64,000 nt of DNA from Streptomyces sp. 846.5. Its GTDB lineage: Bacteria; Actinomycetota; Actinomycetes; Streptomycetales; Streptomycetaceae. The number at the start of each line of letters is the position of its first letter. Within the stretch, counting starts at the first letter, position 1. A program made the translations under genes and the position numbers. The notes beneath the pieces are model-generated. The model had not been told where the DNA came from. It worked only from the letters and a program-made list of their open reading frames with translations, and did no database searches. Shown here one piece after another: positions 33,670 through 40,543 of the stretch. The stretch spans positions 682,001 through 746,000 of the forward strand of contig NZ_SOBN01000003.1 of the NCBI RefSeq assembly GCF_004365705.1, given 5' to 3'.

Positions 33670-34241
33670 GTGGCATCGTGCCGGAGACGGGGGGCCTCGG
33701 CGGACGGGGTCGAAGGGCCTGGGGGGACAGCTCCTGGGAGAACGACGGACTACCGGAGGAGGACGGCGCCGAACCGGACGGCGCCGGCCATGAGGACGGC
33801 AGCCATCAGGACGCCGACCATGACGACCCGGGCCACGACGGCGGCTCGCTGGGTGACGACTCCTGGGACGACGAGGCCGAACAGTCGCAGCTGGTACGCC
33901 CCTACACGCTCACCCGGGGCCGTACCCGGCACGCGGAGGGCGCGGCGTTCGACGTGATCGCCCAGGTCGTCGCCGCCGACCGGTCCGGCCTCACCGAGCC
34001 GGACGCCGGGGAGGGCGCGGACGGCCCCGAGCACCAGCAGATCCTGGCACTGGTCCGGTCCCGACCGCTCTCGGTCGCGGAGGTCGCCGCGGAGACCGAT
34101 CTGCCACTGGGCGTGGTACGCATCCTGCTGGGCGACCTCCTGGACGCGGAACTGATCCGGGTGAGCCGACCGGTGCCCACGGCGCTGCTGCCGGACGTGA
34201 GTGTGCTGCGCGAGGTCATCCAGGGGCTGCGCGCGCTGTAG
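33666..34241 (+). CDS. cvnC: DUF742 protein (CvnC-type)
   Basis: The 191-residue protein ends with the DUF742 winged-helix-like domain: LVRPYTLTRGRTRHAEG (residues ~77-93), a QQILALVRSRPLSVAEVAAE helix-turn-helix, LPLGVVRILLGDLLDAELIRV and the DVSVLREVIQGLRAL end. The first ~75 residues are an acidic Asp/Gly/His-rich extension, longer than I would expect for CvnC. GTG at 33666 overlaps the cvnB stop. Unlike standard conservons, the GTPase gene does not follow directly; a two-gene cassette intervenes. Confidence 0.9.
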   Translation: MSGIVPETGGLGGRGRRAWGDSSWENDGLPEEDGAEPDGAGHEDGSHQDADHDDPGHDGGSLGDDSWDDEAEQSQLVRPYTLTRGRTRHAEGAAFDVIAQVVAADRSGLTEPDAGEGADGPEHQQILALVRSRPLSVAEVAAETDLPLGVVRILLGDLLDAELIRVSRPVPTALLPDVSVLREVIQGLRAL

Positions 34242-34287
34242 GCCCCGTCGCCGGTCGGACGGCGTCGGATCGTCGCCACCCTTGATG

Positions 34288-34319
34288 CATCAGGTGTTTG
34301 AGGCGTATTCACCCTGATG
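34288..34319. promoter_or_regulatory. Inverted repeat upstream of the His/Pro-rich gene
   Basis: CATCAGGTG (34288-34296) faces CACCCTGATG (34310-34319), arms differing by one extra base, with a 13-bp spacer. It sits between cvnC and the cassette and could be an operator for an independent promoter. Confidence 0.5.
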
Positions 34320-34376
34320 GGTGGGTTTGCCGCATCTCCCCGTGGAGTGCTGCGGCGCCGGGCAATCCTTGCGCGC

Positions 34377-34910
34377 ATGGCACCATGTCACCACCACCAT
34401 CATCATCACTGGATCTGTACCGTAACGCCACTGCCACCACCTCCGGTGCCGCCGCCACCGCCGCTGCCCACGGACGGTCCACCACCCACCGCTTTTCCGA
34501 CCCTGCCGTCCTTCCCGTCCTTCCCACCGTTCCCGCACTGCAGCGCCCCGCCCGAGCCGCAGCCGACTCCCCGGCCGACGCCGCCCCCGAAGCCGCATCC
34601 GGTGGTGCGCCCTGTCGTGCATCCGACGGTCCGTCACACTCCGGCCCCGGTACACCATCCAGCCCCGATCGTGGTGCGTCCGACTCCGACACCGACACCG
34701 CCGCCACACCCGCGCGCCGCACTGCCGACTCCACCCAGGCCAGCACAGATCCACACCGCCACCGCGCCGCCGCGGATCATCACCGACAACGCCGCGCCGG
34801 CCACCAGCGGATCCCCCGAGGCTGCCTTCATCCTGGTCGCGGTCACCCTGCCGGCGCTGATCGCGGCCGGCGCGAGCTTCATCAACCACGCTGTCGGGAG
34901 GCACCGTTGA
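34377..34910 (+). CDS. His7-containing, proline-rich protein with a C-terminal membrane anchor (function unknown)
   Basis: I do not recognise a family. The 177-residue product begins MAPCHHHHHHHWICTV: seven consecutive His flanked by two Cys, a natural metal-binding-like motif. About 110 residues of Pro/Thr/His-rich sequence (PPPPVPPPPPLP, PTPTPTPPPHP) follow, then a single hydrophobic helix AAFILVAVTLPALIAAGASF near the C-terminus. No signal peptide is visible, so it is probably tail-anchored with the His/Pro part in the cytoplasm, or inserted the other way round. A start at 34317 would add 20 residues; neither start has a good ribosome-binding site. Its stop overlaps the start of the DUF4239-type gene, so the two are coupled. 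Confidence 0.68.
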   Translation: MAPCHHHHHHHWICTVTPLPPPPVPPPPPLPTDGPPPTAFPTLPSFPSFPPFPHCSAPPEPQPTPRPTPPPKPHPVVRPVVHPTVRHTPAPVHHPAPIVVRPTPTPTPPPHPRAALPTPPRPAQIHTATAPPRIITDNAAPATSGSPEAAFILVAVTLPALIAAGASFINHAVGRHR

Positions 34911-35644
34911 TTCTCGGATTCGTTCTCTTCGTCCTCCTCGGCGCACTCACCGCCGTCGTCGTCCTGGCGGCCTTCGGCCGCACCATCCGCTCCAGGGAGG
35001 GGACCTTCTCAGGCGGAGCGCTCAGCTTCCTGGGCTCCGCCTCGCTGTCCGCCTTCATCCTGGTGGCGGCCTTTCTGATCGCAGGCTCCTGGTCCAACAT
35101 CAACACCGCCCGCGGGCACACCTTCGACGAGTCCCGTGCCCTCAACGCCGCCTACACCGACGCCGATCCGACCACCCGACCGCTGCTGGCGAACTACGTC
35201 ACCTCGGTCATCGGCAGCGAGTGGACCACCATGGCGCGCGGCAGCGCCAACCCGGCCACCTGGAACGACCTGGACGCAGTCAGGGCCCACGTAGCGGCGC
35301 TCCCGGCCAACAGCCCCAGCAGGGCCCAGGAGTTGACCGACCTTGCCACCGTCTACACCACCCGCCAGATCCGCCTGGCGGACACCCAGGCCACCCTCCC
35401 CGCCCCGCTCTACCCGGCCCTGATCGGAGCCGGCCTGCTGGTCCTGCTGTACGCACCCATCGCCGGACTCACCTTCCACCTGCGCGAGTCCATCGCCCTG
35501 GGACTGGTCGGCGCAGTGGTCGGCTTCGGCATCTACCTGGTCCTGCACATGACCCACCCCTACACCGGCCCCGTCCACGTAACCCCGGTCGCCTACACCC
35601 AGAGCCTGGCCCGCTTCGCCCAACTGTCGGCCCGGTCCGGTTAG
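34907..35644 (+). CDS. Membrane protein of the DUF4239 (bestrophin-like) type
   Basis: The 245-residue protein has two N-terminal membrane segments (LGFVLFVLLGALTAVVVLAA and FLGSASLSAFILVAAFLIAG), a soluble helical middle with DESRALNAAYTDAD and AELTD-like segments (residues ~65-160), and two C-terminal segments (ALIGAGLLVLLYAPIAGLTF and ALGLVGAVVGFGIYLVLHM). This 2+2 layout with a central helical domain is that of DUF4239 proteins. Function is unknown; an ion-channel comparison is only suggestive. The start is a TTG (34907) after GGGAGG, overlapping the previous stop by 4 bp. It separates cvnC from cvnD together with the His/Pro-rich gene. Confidence 0.72.
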   Translation: MILGFVLFVLLGALTAVVVLAAFGRTIRSREGTFSGGALSFLGSASLSAFILVAAFLIAGSWSNINTARGHTFDESRALNAAYTDADPTTRPLLANYVTSVIGSEWTTMARGSANPATWNDLDAVRAHVAALPANSPSRAQELTDLATVYTTRQIRLADTQATLPAPLYPALIGAGLLVLLYAPIAGLTFHLRESIALGLVGAVVGFGIYLVLHMTHPYTGPVHVTPVAYTQSLARFAQLSARSG

Positions 35645-35681
35645 CCCGGCATCGGGGCCCGTCAGGGCTGCGGGAAGCCGA

Positions 35682-35687
35682 TAGGAT
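35682..35687 (+). promoter_or_regulatory. -10 box TAGGAT for leaderless cvnD
   Basis: TAGGAT ends 7 nt before the GTG at 35695, with no ribosome-binding site. cvnD therefore probably has its own promoter. Confidence 0.55.
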
Positions 35688-35694
35688 CTCGCGC

Positions 35695-36297
35695 GTGGAT
35701 CCGATAACCCCTCGTACCGGCGTCGTCACCGCACCCGTGGCTCTCAAGATCCTTGTGGCCGGGGGGTTCGGGGTGGGCAAGACAACGCTCGTCGGTGCGG
35801 TCAGTGAGATCCGTCCGCTGCGGACCGAGGAGCAACTGAGCGAGGCCGGACGGCCGGTGGACCGGACGGTGGGGGTGGAGGCGAAGACCACCACCACTGT
35901 CGCCATGGACTTCGGACGGATCGACATCCGCGAGGGCCTGGCCGTCTACCTGTTCGGCACCCCGGGGCAGGACCGCTTCTGGTTCGTGTGGGACGAGCTC
36001 GCGGTGGGTGCGCTGGGCGCGGTCGTGCTGGCCGACACCCGGCGGCTCGACGAGTGCTTCCCCTCGGTGGACTACTTCGAGCAGCGCGGCATCCCCTTCG
36101 TGGTGGCCGTCAACTGCTTCGAGGGCGCCCGCCCGTATCCGATGGAGCAGGTGCGCGCGGCCCTCGACCTCGGCCCGGAGATCCCGCTGGTGCAGTGCGA
36201 CGCCCGGGTCCGGGAATCCGCCAAGCAGGTGCTGGTGTCCGTGGTCGAACACGCCCTCAGCGCGGCCGAGGGCCCAGCGGTGCGGACCGGTCAGTGA
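35695..36297 (+). CDS. cvnD: Ras-like GTP/ATP-binding protein (CvnD-type)
   Basis: The 200-residue protein is the small GTPase of the conservon: P-loop GGFGVGKTTLVG (residues ~23-34), a switch I region with Thr (DRTVGVEAKTTTTVAMDFG), the G3 motif FGTPGQDRFWF with Gln, and a weak G4 (VAVNCFEGA instead of NKxD). The altered G4 is usual for this MglA-like family. It would cycle with the roadblock protein CvnB. It lies 50 bp after the DUF4239-type gene and 1.45 kb from cvnC, with a predicted leaderless start. Its last 7 bp overlap the convergent membrane protein gene. Confidence 0.92.
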   Translation: MDPITPRTGVVTAPVALKILVAGGFGVGKTTLVGAVSEIRPLRTEEQLSEAGRPVDRTVGVEAKTTTTVAMDFGRIDIREGLAVYLFGTPGQDRFWFVWDELAVGALGAVVLADTRRLDECFPSVDYFEQRGIPFVVAVNCFEGARPYPMEQVRAALDLGPEIPLVQCDARVRESAKQVLVSVVEHALSAAEGPAVRTGQ

Positions 36298-38072
36298 GCT
36301 GGGATCAGTGCGCTGGTGAGGGTCTGCGGGTCGTCCGTGAACACGCGCAGATAGGTCCGGCCGCCTGAGCCGGTGGAGCTGGCGTTACGGCGGACCAGTC
36401 GGTAGGTGCCGGAGCCGCCGGGGGCCAGGATGGCCGGGCCCGAGGCGACTCTCCAGCCGAAGCTGACCCAGGCGTTGTCGCTGGAGGCGAACTGCGGGGT
36501 GAGCACGGCGTCCGAGGTGTTGGTCAGTTTCACGGTCAGTGCGGTGATGTCGAGGGTGCTGCTGCCGGTGCCGGTGGAACTGCCGGCAGTAGTGGTGGTC
36601 GTGGTCGTGGTTGTGGTCTGCACCGCGGAGATGTCCAGCTTCAGCGGGACCGGGGAGGCGACCGCGACCAGGAGGCAGAGCAGGGCCGGGAGGCCGAGCA
36701 GGGCGGGCAGGGCCAGTCGGACCCGGCGGTGGGTGAGCAGCCCGGGGCGCCACTGCCACAGACGCCGGTAGTCCTCCTGCGGGCAACTGGCGAAGGCGAT
36801 CAGCCAGAGCGGGGTGAGCAGGACGAAGTAGGTCTCGGGGGAGCGCGGCGCCAGCAGGAAGGCGGGCCAGGGGAGCAGGGCCAGGGCCGGGGACAGCCGC
36901 CGGGGGTAGAGCAGCAGCGCGACCAGCGTCGCGACCAGCAGCAGGGCGGCGGCGTAGGAGTACATGGCCAGATTGCCGGTGCCGGAGGTCAGGTAGAAGC
37001 TGATGTCGATCGCGCCCAGCCCCTGCGGGGTCGCGTGCTGGGTGAGTACCCCGCCGATCCCGCTGAGCCAGGCGGTGCCGTCCCGGATCATCAACGGCAG
37101 GTTGACCAGCAGGAAGGTGCCGAGGGCGATGCCCGCCCAGCGGCCGGTCACCAGGAGCGCGCCGCGCCAGGGCAGCTCGCCGCGGCGCGCCAGCAGGATG
37201 CCGGCCAGCAGGAAGGGCGCCAGGAACCAGCCGAGCTGGTGGGCGGAGGCGGCGATGCCGAGGCAGACCGCCGAGACGACGCCCTGTCGGCCCAGCACCC
37301 CGCCGGCCCCGGTACGGGTCCACCGGTGGACCGCGACGGCGAGGAACGGCAGCGCCAGGAAGACCGGGTAGCCGTTCCTGACGTAGAAGAAGTACCAGCC
37401 CATGCCGAAGCAGATCAGCGTGGCGGCGGGACGCAGCTGCGCCGGCAGCGCCCAGAACATGAACACCGCGGTCGCGGTCAGTCCGGCGAAGGCGAACAGA
37501 CTGAGCACGGGCACCCAGGAGGGCAGGCTGTTGACGAAGGGTGCGGCCAGCAGGGCGCTCAGCGGCGGATAGCTGAAGGTGTCCGCGTACTCGCCGTTCA
37601 TCAGCGGGGTGGTTCCCACGCCGAACTGCTGGGCGAAGTGCGGCCAGTGGTGCCCGTAGACATGGCCCCCGGCGACCAGGGCCCGGGCCGCGAGGGTGAC
37701 CAGCGGCCCCTCGTCGTCCTGGTAGGCCCGCTGGTGCGAACCGACCGAGGCCAGGAACAGCGCGGCGAAGCGCAGGAAGCCGGCCAGAAGCACGGCCAGG
37801 TCCACCCGGACCAGGGCGCGCTGCCGGCGCACCGTGAGCACCAGCACGGCCAGCAGCACCAGCGACGCGTACAGCGCCAGCAGGAGCACCAGCACGGTGT
37901 GGTTCGCCAGCGCGTGCGCGCGGATCGCTTCCGCCATGCCCTGGAAGAGGGCGAGCACGGCGAGCAGGCTCAGCGTCCGGTGCAGGTACGACGGACTCTG
38001 TCGGCCGGACCCGGGGACCGGGCGCAGGACGGCGAAGCGGCGGCTGGTCAGAGCCGCAGAAGGAACGGACAT
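36291..38072 (-). CDS. Polytopic membrane protein, GT87-like, with a C-terminal extracytoplasmic domain
   Basis: The 593-residue protein has about ten to twelve hydrophobic segments through residue ~450 and short loops such as SHQRAYQDDEGPLVTLAARALVAGGHVYG, a layout like GT87 polyprenyl-sugar mannosyltransferases or related lipid-linked glycosyltransferases. The acidic residues QDDEG after the first segment group could be catalytic. A run of ten Thr links it to a ~95-residue beta-rich domain (LTVKLTNTSDAVLTPQFASSD, WRVASGPAILAPGGSGTYRL) expected outside the cell. The enzymatic role is inference. ATG at 38072 was chosen; a GTG at 38120 in frame is possible. Its 3' end overlaps cvnD by 7 bp. 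Confidence 0.7.
   Translation of the reverse strand: MSVPSAALTSRRFAVLRPVPGSGRQSPSYLHRTLSLLAVLALFQGMAEAIRAHALANHTVLVLLLALYASLVLLAVLVLTVRRQRALVRVDLAVLLAGFLRFAALFLASVGSHQRAYQDDEGPLVTLAARALVAGGHVYGHHWPHFAQQFGVGTTPLMNGEYADTFSYPPLSALLAAPFVNSLPSWVPVLSLFAFAGLTATAVFMFWALPAQLRPAATLICFGMGWYFFYVRNGYPVFLALPFLAVAVHRWTRTGAGGVLGRQGVVSAVCLGIAASAHQLGWFLAPFLLAGILLARRGELPWRGALLVTGRWAGIALGTFLLVNLPLMIRDGTAWLSGIGGVLTQHATPQGLGAIDISFYLTSGTGNLAMYSYAAALLLVATLVALLLYPRRLSPALALLPWPAFLLAPRSPETYFVLLTPLWLIAFASCPQEDYRRLWQWRPGLLTHRRVRLALPALLGLPALLCLLVAVASPVPLKLDISAVQTTTTTTTTTTAGSSTGTGSSTLDITALTVKLTNTSDAVLTPQFASSDNAWVSFGWRVASGPAILAPGGSGTYRLVRRNASSTGSGGRTYLRVFTDDPQTLTSALIPAH
36588..36617 (-). repeat. Ten consecutive threonine codons
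   Basis: Ten Thr codons (mixed ACC, ACG, ACA, ACT) join the membrane part of the GT87-like protein to its C-terminal domain. Mixed codon use shows selection for the amino acids and not simple triplet slippage. Confidence 0.85.
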
Positions 38073-38468
38073 ACTGAGAGAAGGTCCCCAAGATTCGGTC
38101 AAACTGACTCGTTCGGCCACACCAAACTAGAGGACTGGGGTAAGACCCGGAGCGCGACTCGGTGAACACCAGGTGCGGAAGTCTCATCTGCGCCGGTCGC
38201 TCCGCCCCTCCTGCCGCCGGCCGGGGGGCATCCGCTCCCCCGGAACCAGTAGCCTGGTGCTCCGTTCTTCGTCGTAGGCCGAGCGGTACAGCGGGCCGGT
38301 TCACCGGCGCCGGGCCCGACGGTGAGCGGTCCGTGCCGCTGCGGCTGTGTCCGTTCGCCCGTAAACCTGCTCGACCGGGCCCACAATGGTTCTTCATAGT
38401 TCTTCACCGGACGGGCACATCTGGGAGTCTGTCCATCACACGTGGGTGAGGGGAGGGGGGAGACAGCT
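38073..38468. other. 396-bp divergent intergenic region
   Basis: It separates the minus-strand membrane protein gene from the plus-strand gene at 38469. Base use is less GC-rich around 38370-38410. A strong purine-rich ribosome-binding region (GGGGAGGGGGGA, 38450-38461) precedes the GTG at 38469. Reading frames here have no family-like product, and I see no convincing operator. Confidence 0.5.
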
Positions 38469-39278
38469 GTGGTCGGACTCGCAGCCCAGGCCGACGCGCG
38501 CGGTCGGCTGCCCCGTCCCCGGTTCCACTGGCGCTACGGGCTCGGCTTCGTGCTGCTGCTCTGCAGCCTGCTGGCGCTGGTCGCGGTGGGTCAGTTCGCC
38601 GGCTGGATCGGCTCCGCGCACGGACGGGCCCAGGCCGAGGCCGCGGCGGACTACCGGGCCTCCTCGCTGCTCCTCGCCCTGCGGGCGGTCCCGCAGGCCG
38701 GCTCCTCGGAGGCGGGCCCGGTGGCGGAGGCGGCGTATACGGGCGCGGTGCGACGGGTCGGCGGCCAACTGCTGGACGCCCGCTACGGTCCGGCCCCGGG
38801 CCGGGTCGAGCTGACCGTGCGGATCACCGGTACGGCGGTCGGCGGAGCCCTGACCGGGCACCGGAGGACGACGGTGCGGCGCTGCTACGACTTCAGCTGG
38901 ACGGGCGGCCCGGCCGCGGCCGTCCGGAGCTCGACGGACTGCCCGCCGCTGGCGGCCGGCCTGCTCACGGCGGCCGGGAAGGCCGAGGCGCTGGCGGACC
39001 GGCTGACCCCGCTGTCCGGCACCGCGGCGGCGCTGGAGGCGGACACGGCCGCGCTGCTGTCCCGGGCCAAGGCGGCGCCCGGCGTCACATTTCGGCAGTC
39101 GGCGCTCCCGGGACGGCTGAACGGCAGTACGGTCGGCAGTACGGTGGTGGCGGTCTCCGGCGCCGAGGACGGGTGCGTCTTCGTCGAGCTGCACGCCGGA
39201 GTGGTGACCGCCTGGCCCGCTCCGCTGCTGGCGGCGTGCACGCCCGCCCGCGCAGCTCAGGCCGTGCAGGCCGGATAG
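38469..39278 (+). CDS. Unidentified single-pass extracytoplasmic protein
   Basis: I do not recognise a family. The 269-residue protein has a short basic start (ARGRLPRPRFHWRYG), one hydrophobic segment LGFVLLLCSLLALVAVGQFAGWIG (residues ~25-48), and an Ala-rich outside part with four to five Cys (RRCYDF, STDCPP, EDGCVF, LAACTP) that could pair. It therefore is probably anchored by the N-terminal segment with the rest outside. GTG at 38469 was chosen because an excellent purine-rich ribosome-binding site precedes it; a GTG nine codons earlier lacks one. It stands just upstream of the LacI gene, with no sign of co-transcription. Confidence 0.6.
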   Translation: MVGLAAQADARGRLPRPRFHWRYGLGFVLLLCSLLALVAVGQFAGWIGSAHGRAQAEAAADYRASSLLLALRAVPQAGSSEAGPVAEAAYTGAVRRVGGQLLDARYGPAPGRVELTVRITGTAVGGALTGHRRTTVRRCYDFSWTGGPAAAVRSSTDCPPLAAGLLTAAGKAEALADRLTPLSGTAAALEADTAALLSRAKAAPGVTFRQSALPGRLNGSTVGSTVVAVSGAEDGCVFVELHAGVVTAWPAPLLAACTPARAAQAVQAG

Positions 39279-39291
39279 TTTTTGTCACTGG

Positions 39292-39338
39292 ATTGCAAGA
39301 AATAGTAAGCAGCTTGCGCTCCATGACATACACTTGCG
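39292..39338. promoter_or_regulatory. Three TTGC half-sites spaced two helical turns apart, with a leaderless -10 box
   Basis: TTGCAAG (39293-39299), CTTGCG (39313-39318) and CTTGCG (39333-39338) place TTGC cores 21 and 20 bp apart. TACACT (39329-39334) ends 7 nt before the ATG at 39342. The last half-site overlaps the -10 box, consistent with autorepression by the LacI protein. Confidence 0.6.
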
Positions 39339-39341
39339 GGC

Positions 39342-40355
39342 ATGACACGACGACTTGCTGAAGTGGCGAAGAAAGTCGGGGTCAGCGAGGCGACGGTCAG
39401 CCGCGTCCTCAATGACAAGCCCGGCGTCTCCGAGAACACCAGGACCGCGGTGCTGACCGCGCTCGACGTGCTCGGGTACGAGCGGCCGACCCAGCTGCGC
39501 GGGGAGCGCTCCCGGCTGGTCGGCCTGGTCCTGCCGGAGCTGCAGAACCCGATCTTCCCGGCCTTCGCCGAAGTGGTCGGCGGGGCGCTGGCGCAGCAGG
39601 GGTTCACCCCGGTGCTGTGCACCCAGACCGCCGGCGGGGTGTCCGAGGCCGACTACGTCGAACTGCTGCTGCAGCAGCACGTCTCCGGGGTGGTCTTCTT
39701 CGGCGGGCTCTACGCGCAGGCGGACTCCCCGCACGAGCACTACGAGCGGCTGGCCCAGCGCGGGCTGCCCACCGTGCTGCTCAACGCCGCCATCGACGGG
39801 CTCGGCTTCCCGCAGGTCTCCTGCGACGACGCGGTGGCCGTGGAGCAGGCGCTGGGACACCTGGTCTCGCTCGGCCACCGGAAGATCGGCCTGGTGCTGG
39901 CCACCCCGGACCACGTCCCCTCCCGGCGCAAGCTCGCCGCGGCGCGGATCGCCGCCGAGCGGGCCGGCGTCGAGCTGCCCGACGCGCACATCGAGCACGC
40001 GCTGTTCTCGCTGGAGGGCGGCCAGGTCGCGGCGGGACGGCTGGTGGCCCGCGGAGTCACCGGCATCATCTGCGCCAGCGACCCGATCGCGCTGGGCGCG
40101 GTGCGCGCGGTGCGCCGCGCGGGGCTCACCGTCCCCGGCGACGTCTCCATCGTCGGCTACGACGACTCCTCCTTCATGACCTGCACCGACCCGCCGCTGA
40201 CCACCATCAGGCAGCCGATCGAGGCGATGGGCAGGGCCGCGGTGGACCTGCTGGCGAGCGAGATCGCCGGCGCCCGGGTCACCCATGACGAGCTGCTCTT
40301 CGAGCCGGAGCTGGTGGTGCGCGGCTCCACCGGGCCGGTGCGCAGCCGGGGCTAG
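39342..40355 (+). CDS. LacI family repressor of the first alpha-glucoside locus
   Basis: The 337-residue protein has an N-terminal LacI DNA-binding domain (LAEVAKKVGVSEATVSRVLNDKPGVS, hinge region at ~45-60) and a periplasmic-binding-protein-like sugar domain with LPELQNPIFPAFAEVVGGAL, GHRKIGLVLA, GDVSIVGYDDSSF and PLTTIRQPIEAMG. The recognition helix VSEATVSRVLN is the same as in the LacI proteins at 53760 and 56435. It resembles the MalR/AglR type regulators of Streptomyces. Predicted to control the ABC locus immediately downstream. The mRNA is predicted to be leaderless. Confidence 0.92.
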   Translation: MTRRLAEVAKKVGVSEATVSRVLNDKPGVSENTRTAVLTALDVLGYERPTQLRGERSRLVGLVLPELQNPIFPAFAEVVGGALAQQGFTPVLCTQTAGGVSEADYVELLLQQHVSGVVFFGGLYAQADSPHEHYERLAQRGLPTVLLNAAIDGLGFPQVSCDDAVAVEQALGHLVSLGHRKIGLVLATPDHVPSRRKLAAARIAAERAGVELPDAHIEHALFSLEGGQVAAGRLVARGVTGIICASDPIALGAVRAVRRAGLTVPGDVSIVGYDDSSFMTCTDPPLTTIRQPIEAMGRAAVDLLASEIAGARVTHDELLFEPELVVRGSTGPVRSRG

Positions 40356-40376
40356 ATCCGTACACAGCGCAGCGTC

Positions 40377-40409
40377 AAGGGGTCGGACGGTTACCGTCCG
40401 ACCCCTTTG
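40377..40409 (+). terminator. Intrinsic terminator after the first LacI gene
   Basis: AAGGGGTCGGACGG (40377-40390) pairs perfectly with CCGTCCGACCCCTT (40394-40407) across TTA, followed by TTG. It separates the regulator from the ABC operon, which therefore needs its own promoter. Confidence 0.8.
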
Positions 40410-40427
40410 TCATGCCCTCTCGTTACC

Positions 40428-40458
40428 ATGTCGAAATCTTGCAATCTTTGGTCGACAT
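40428..40458. promoter_or_regulatory. Operator candidate before the first ABC operon
   Basis: ATGTCGA (40428-40434) and TCGACAT (40452-40458) form perfect 7-bp arms, with CTTGCAA (40438-40444), the same half-site as in the LacI promoter, lying between them. Confidence 0.6.
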
Positions 40459-40543
40459 ATTGTGGTCATCTGCTGGCGATGGTTAAGTGTGCCGCATCAC
40501 ACCGCAACGACACCCTGAATCGCCACCCAGAAGGGTCCTCACA

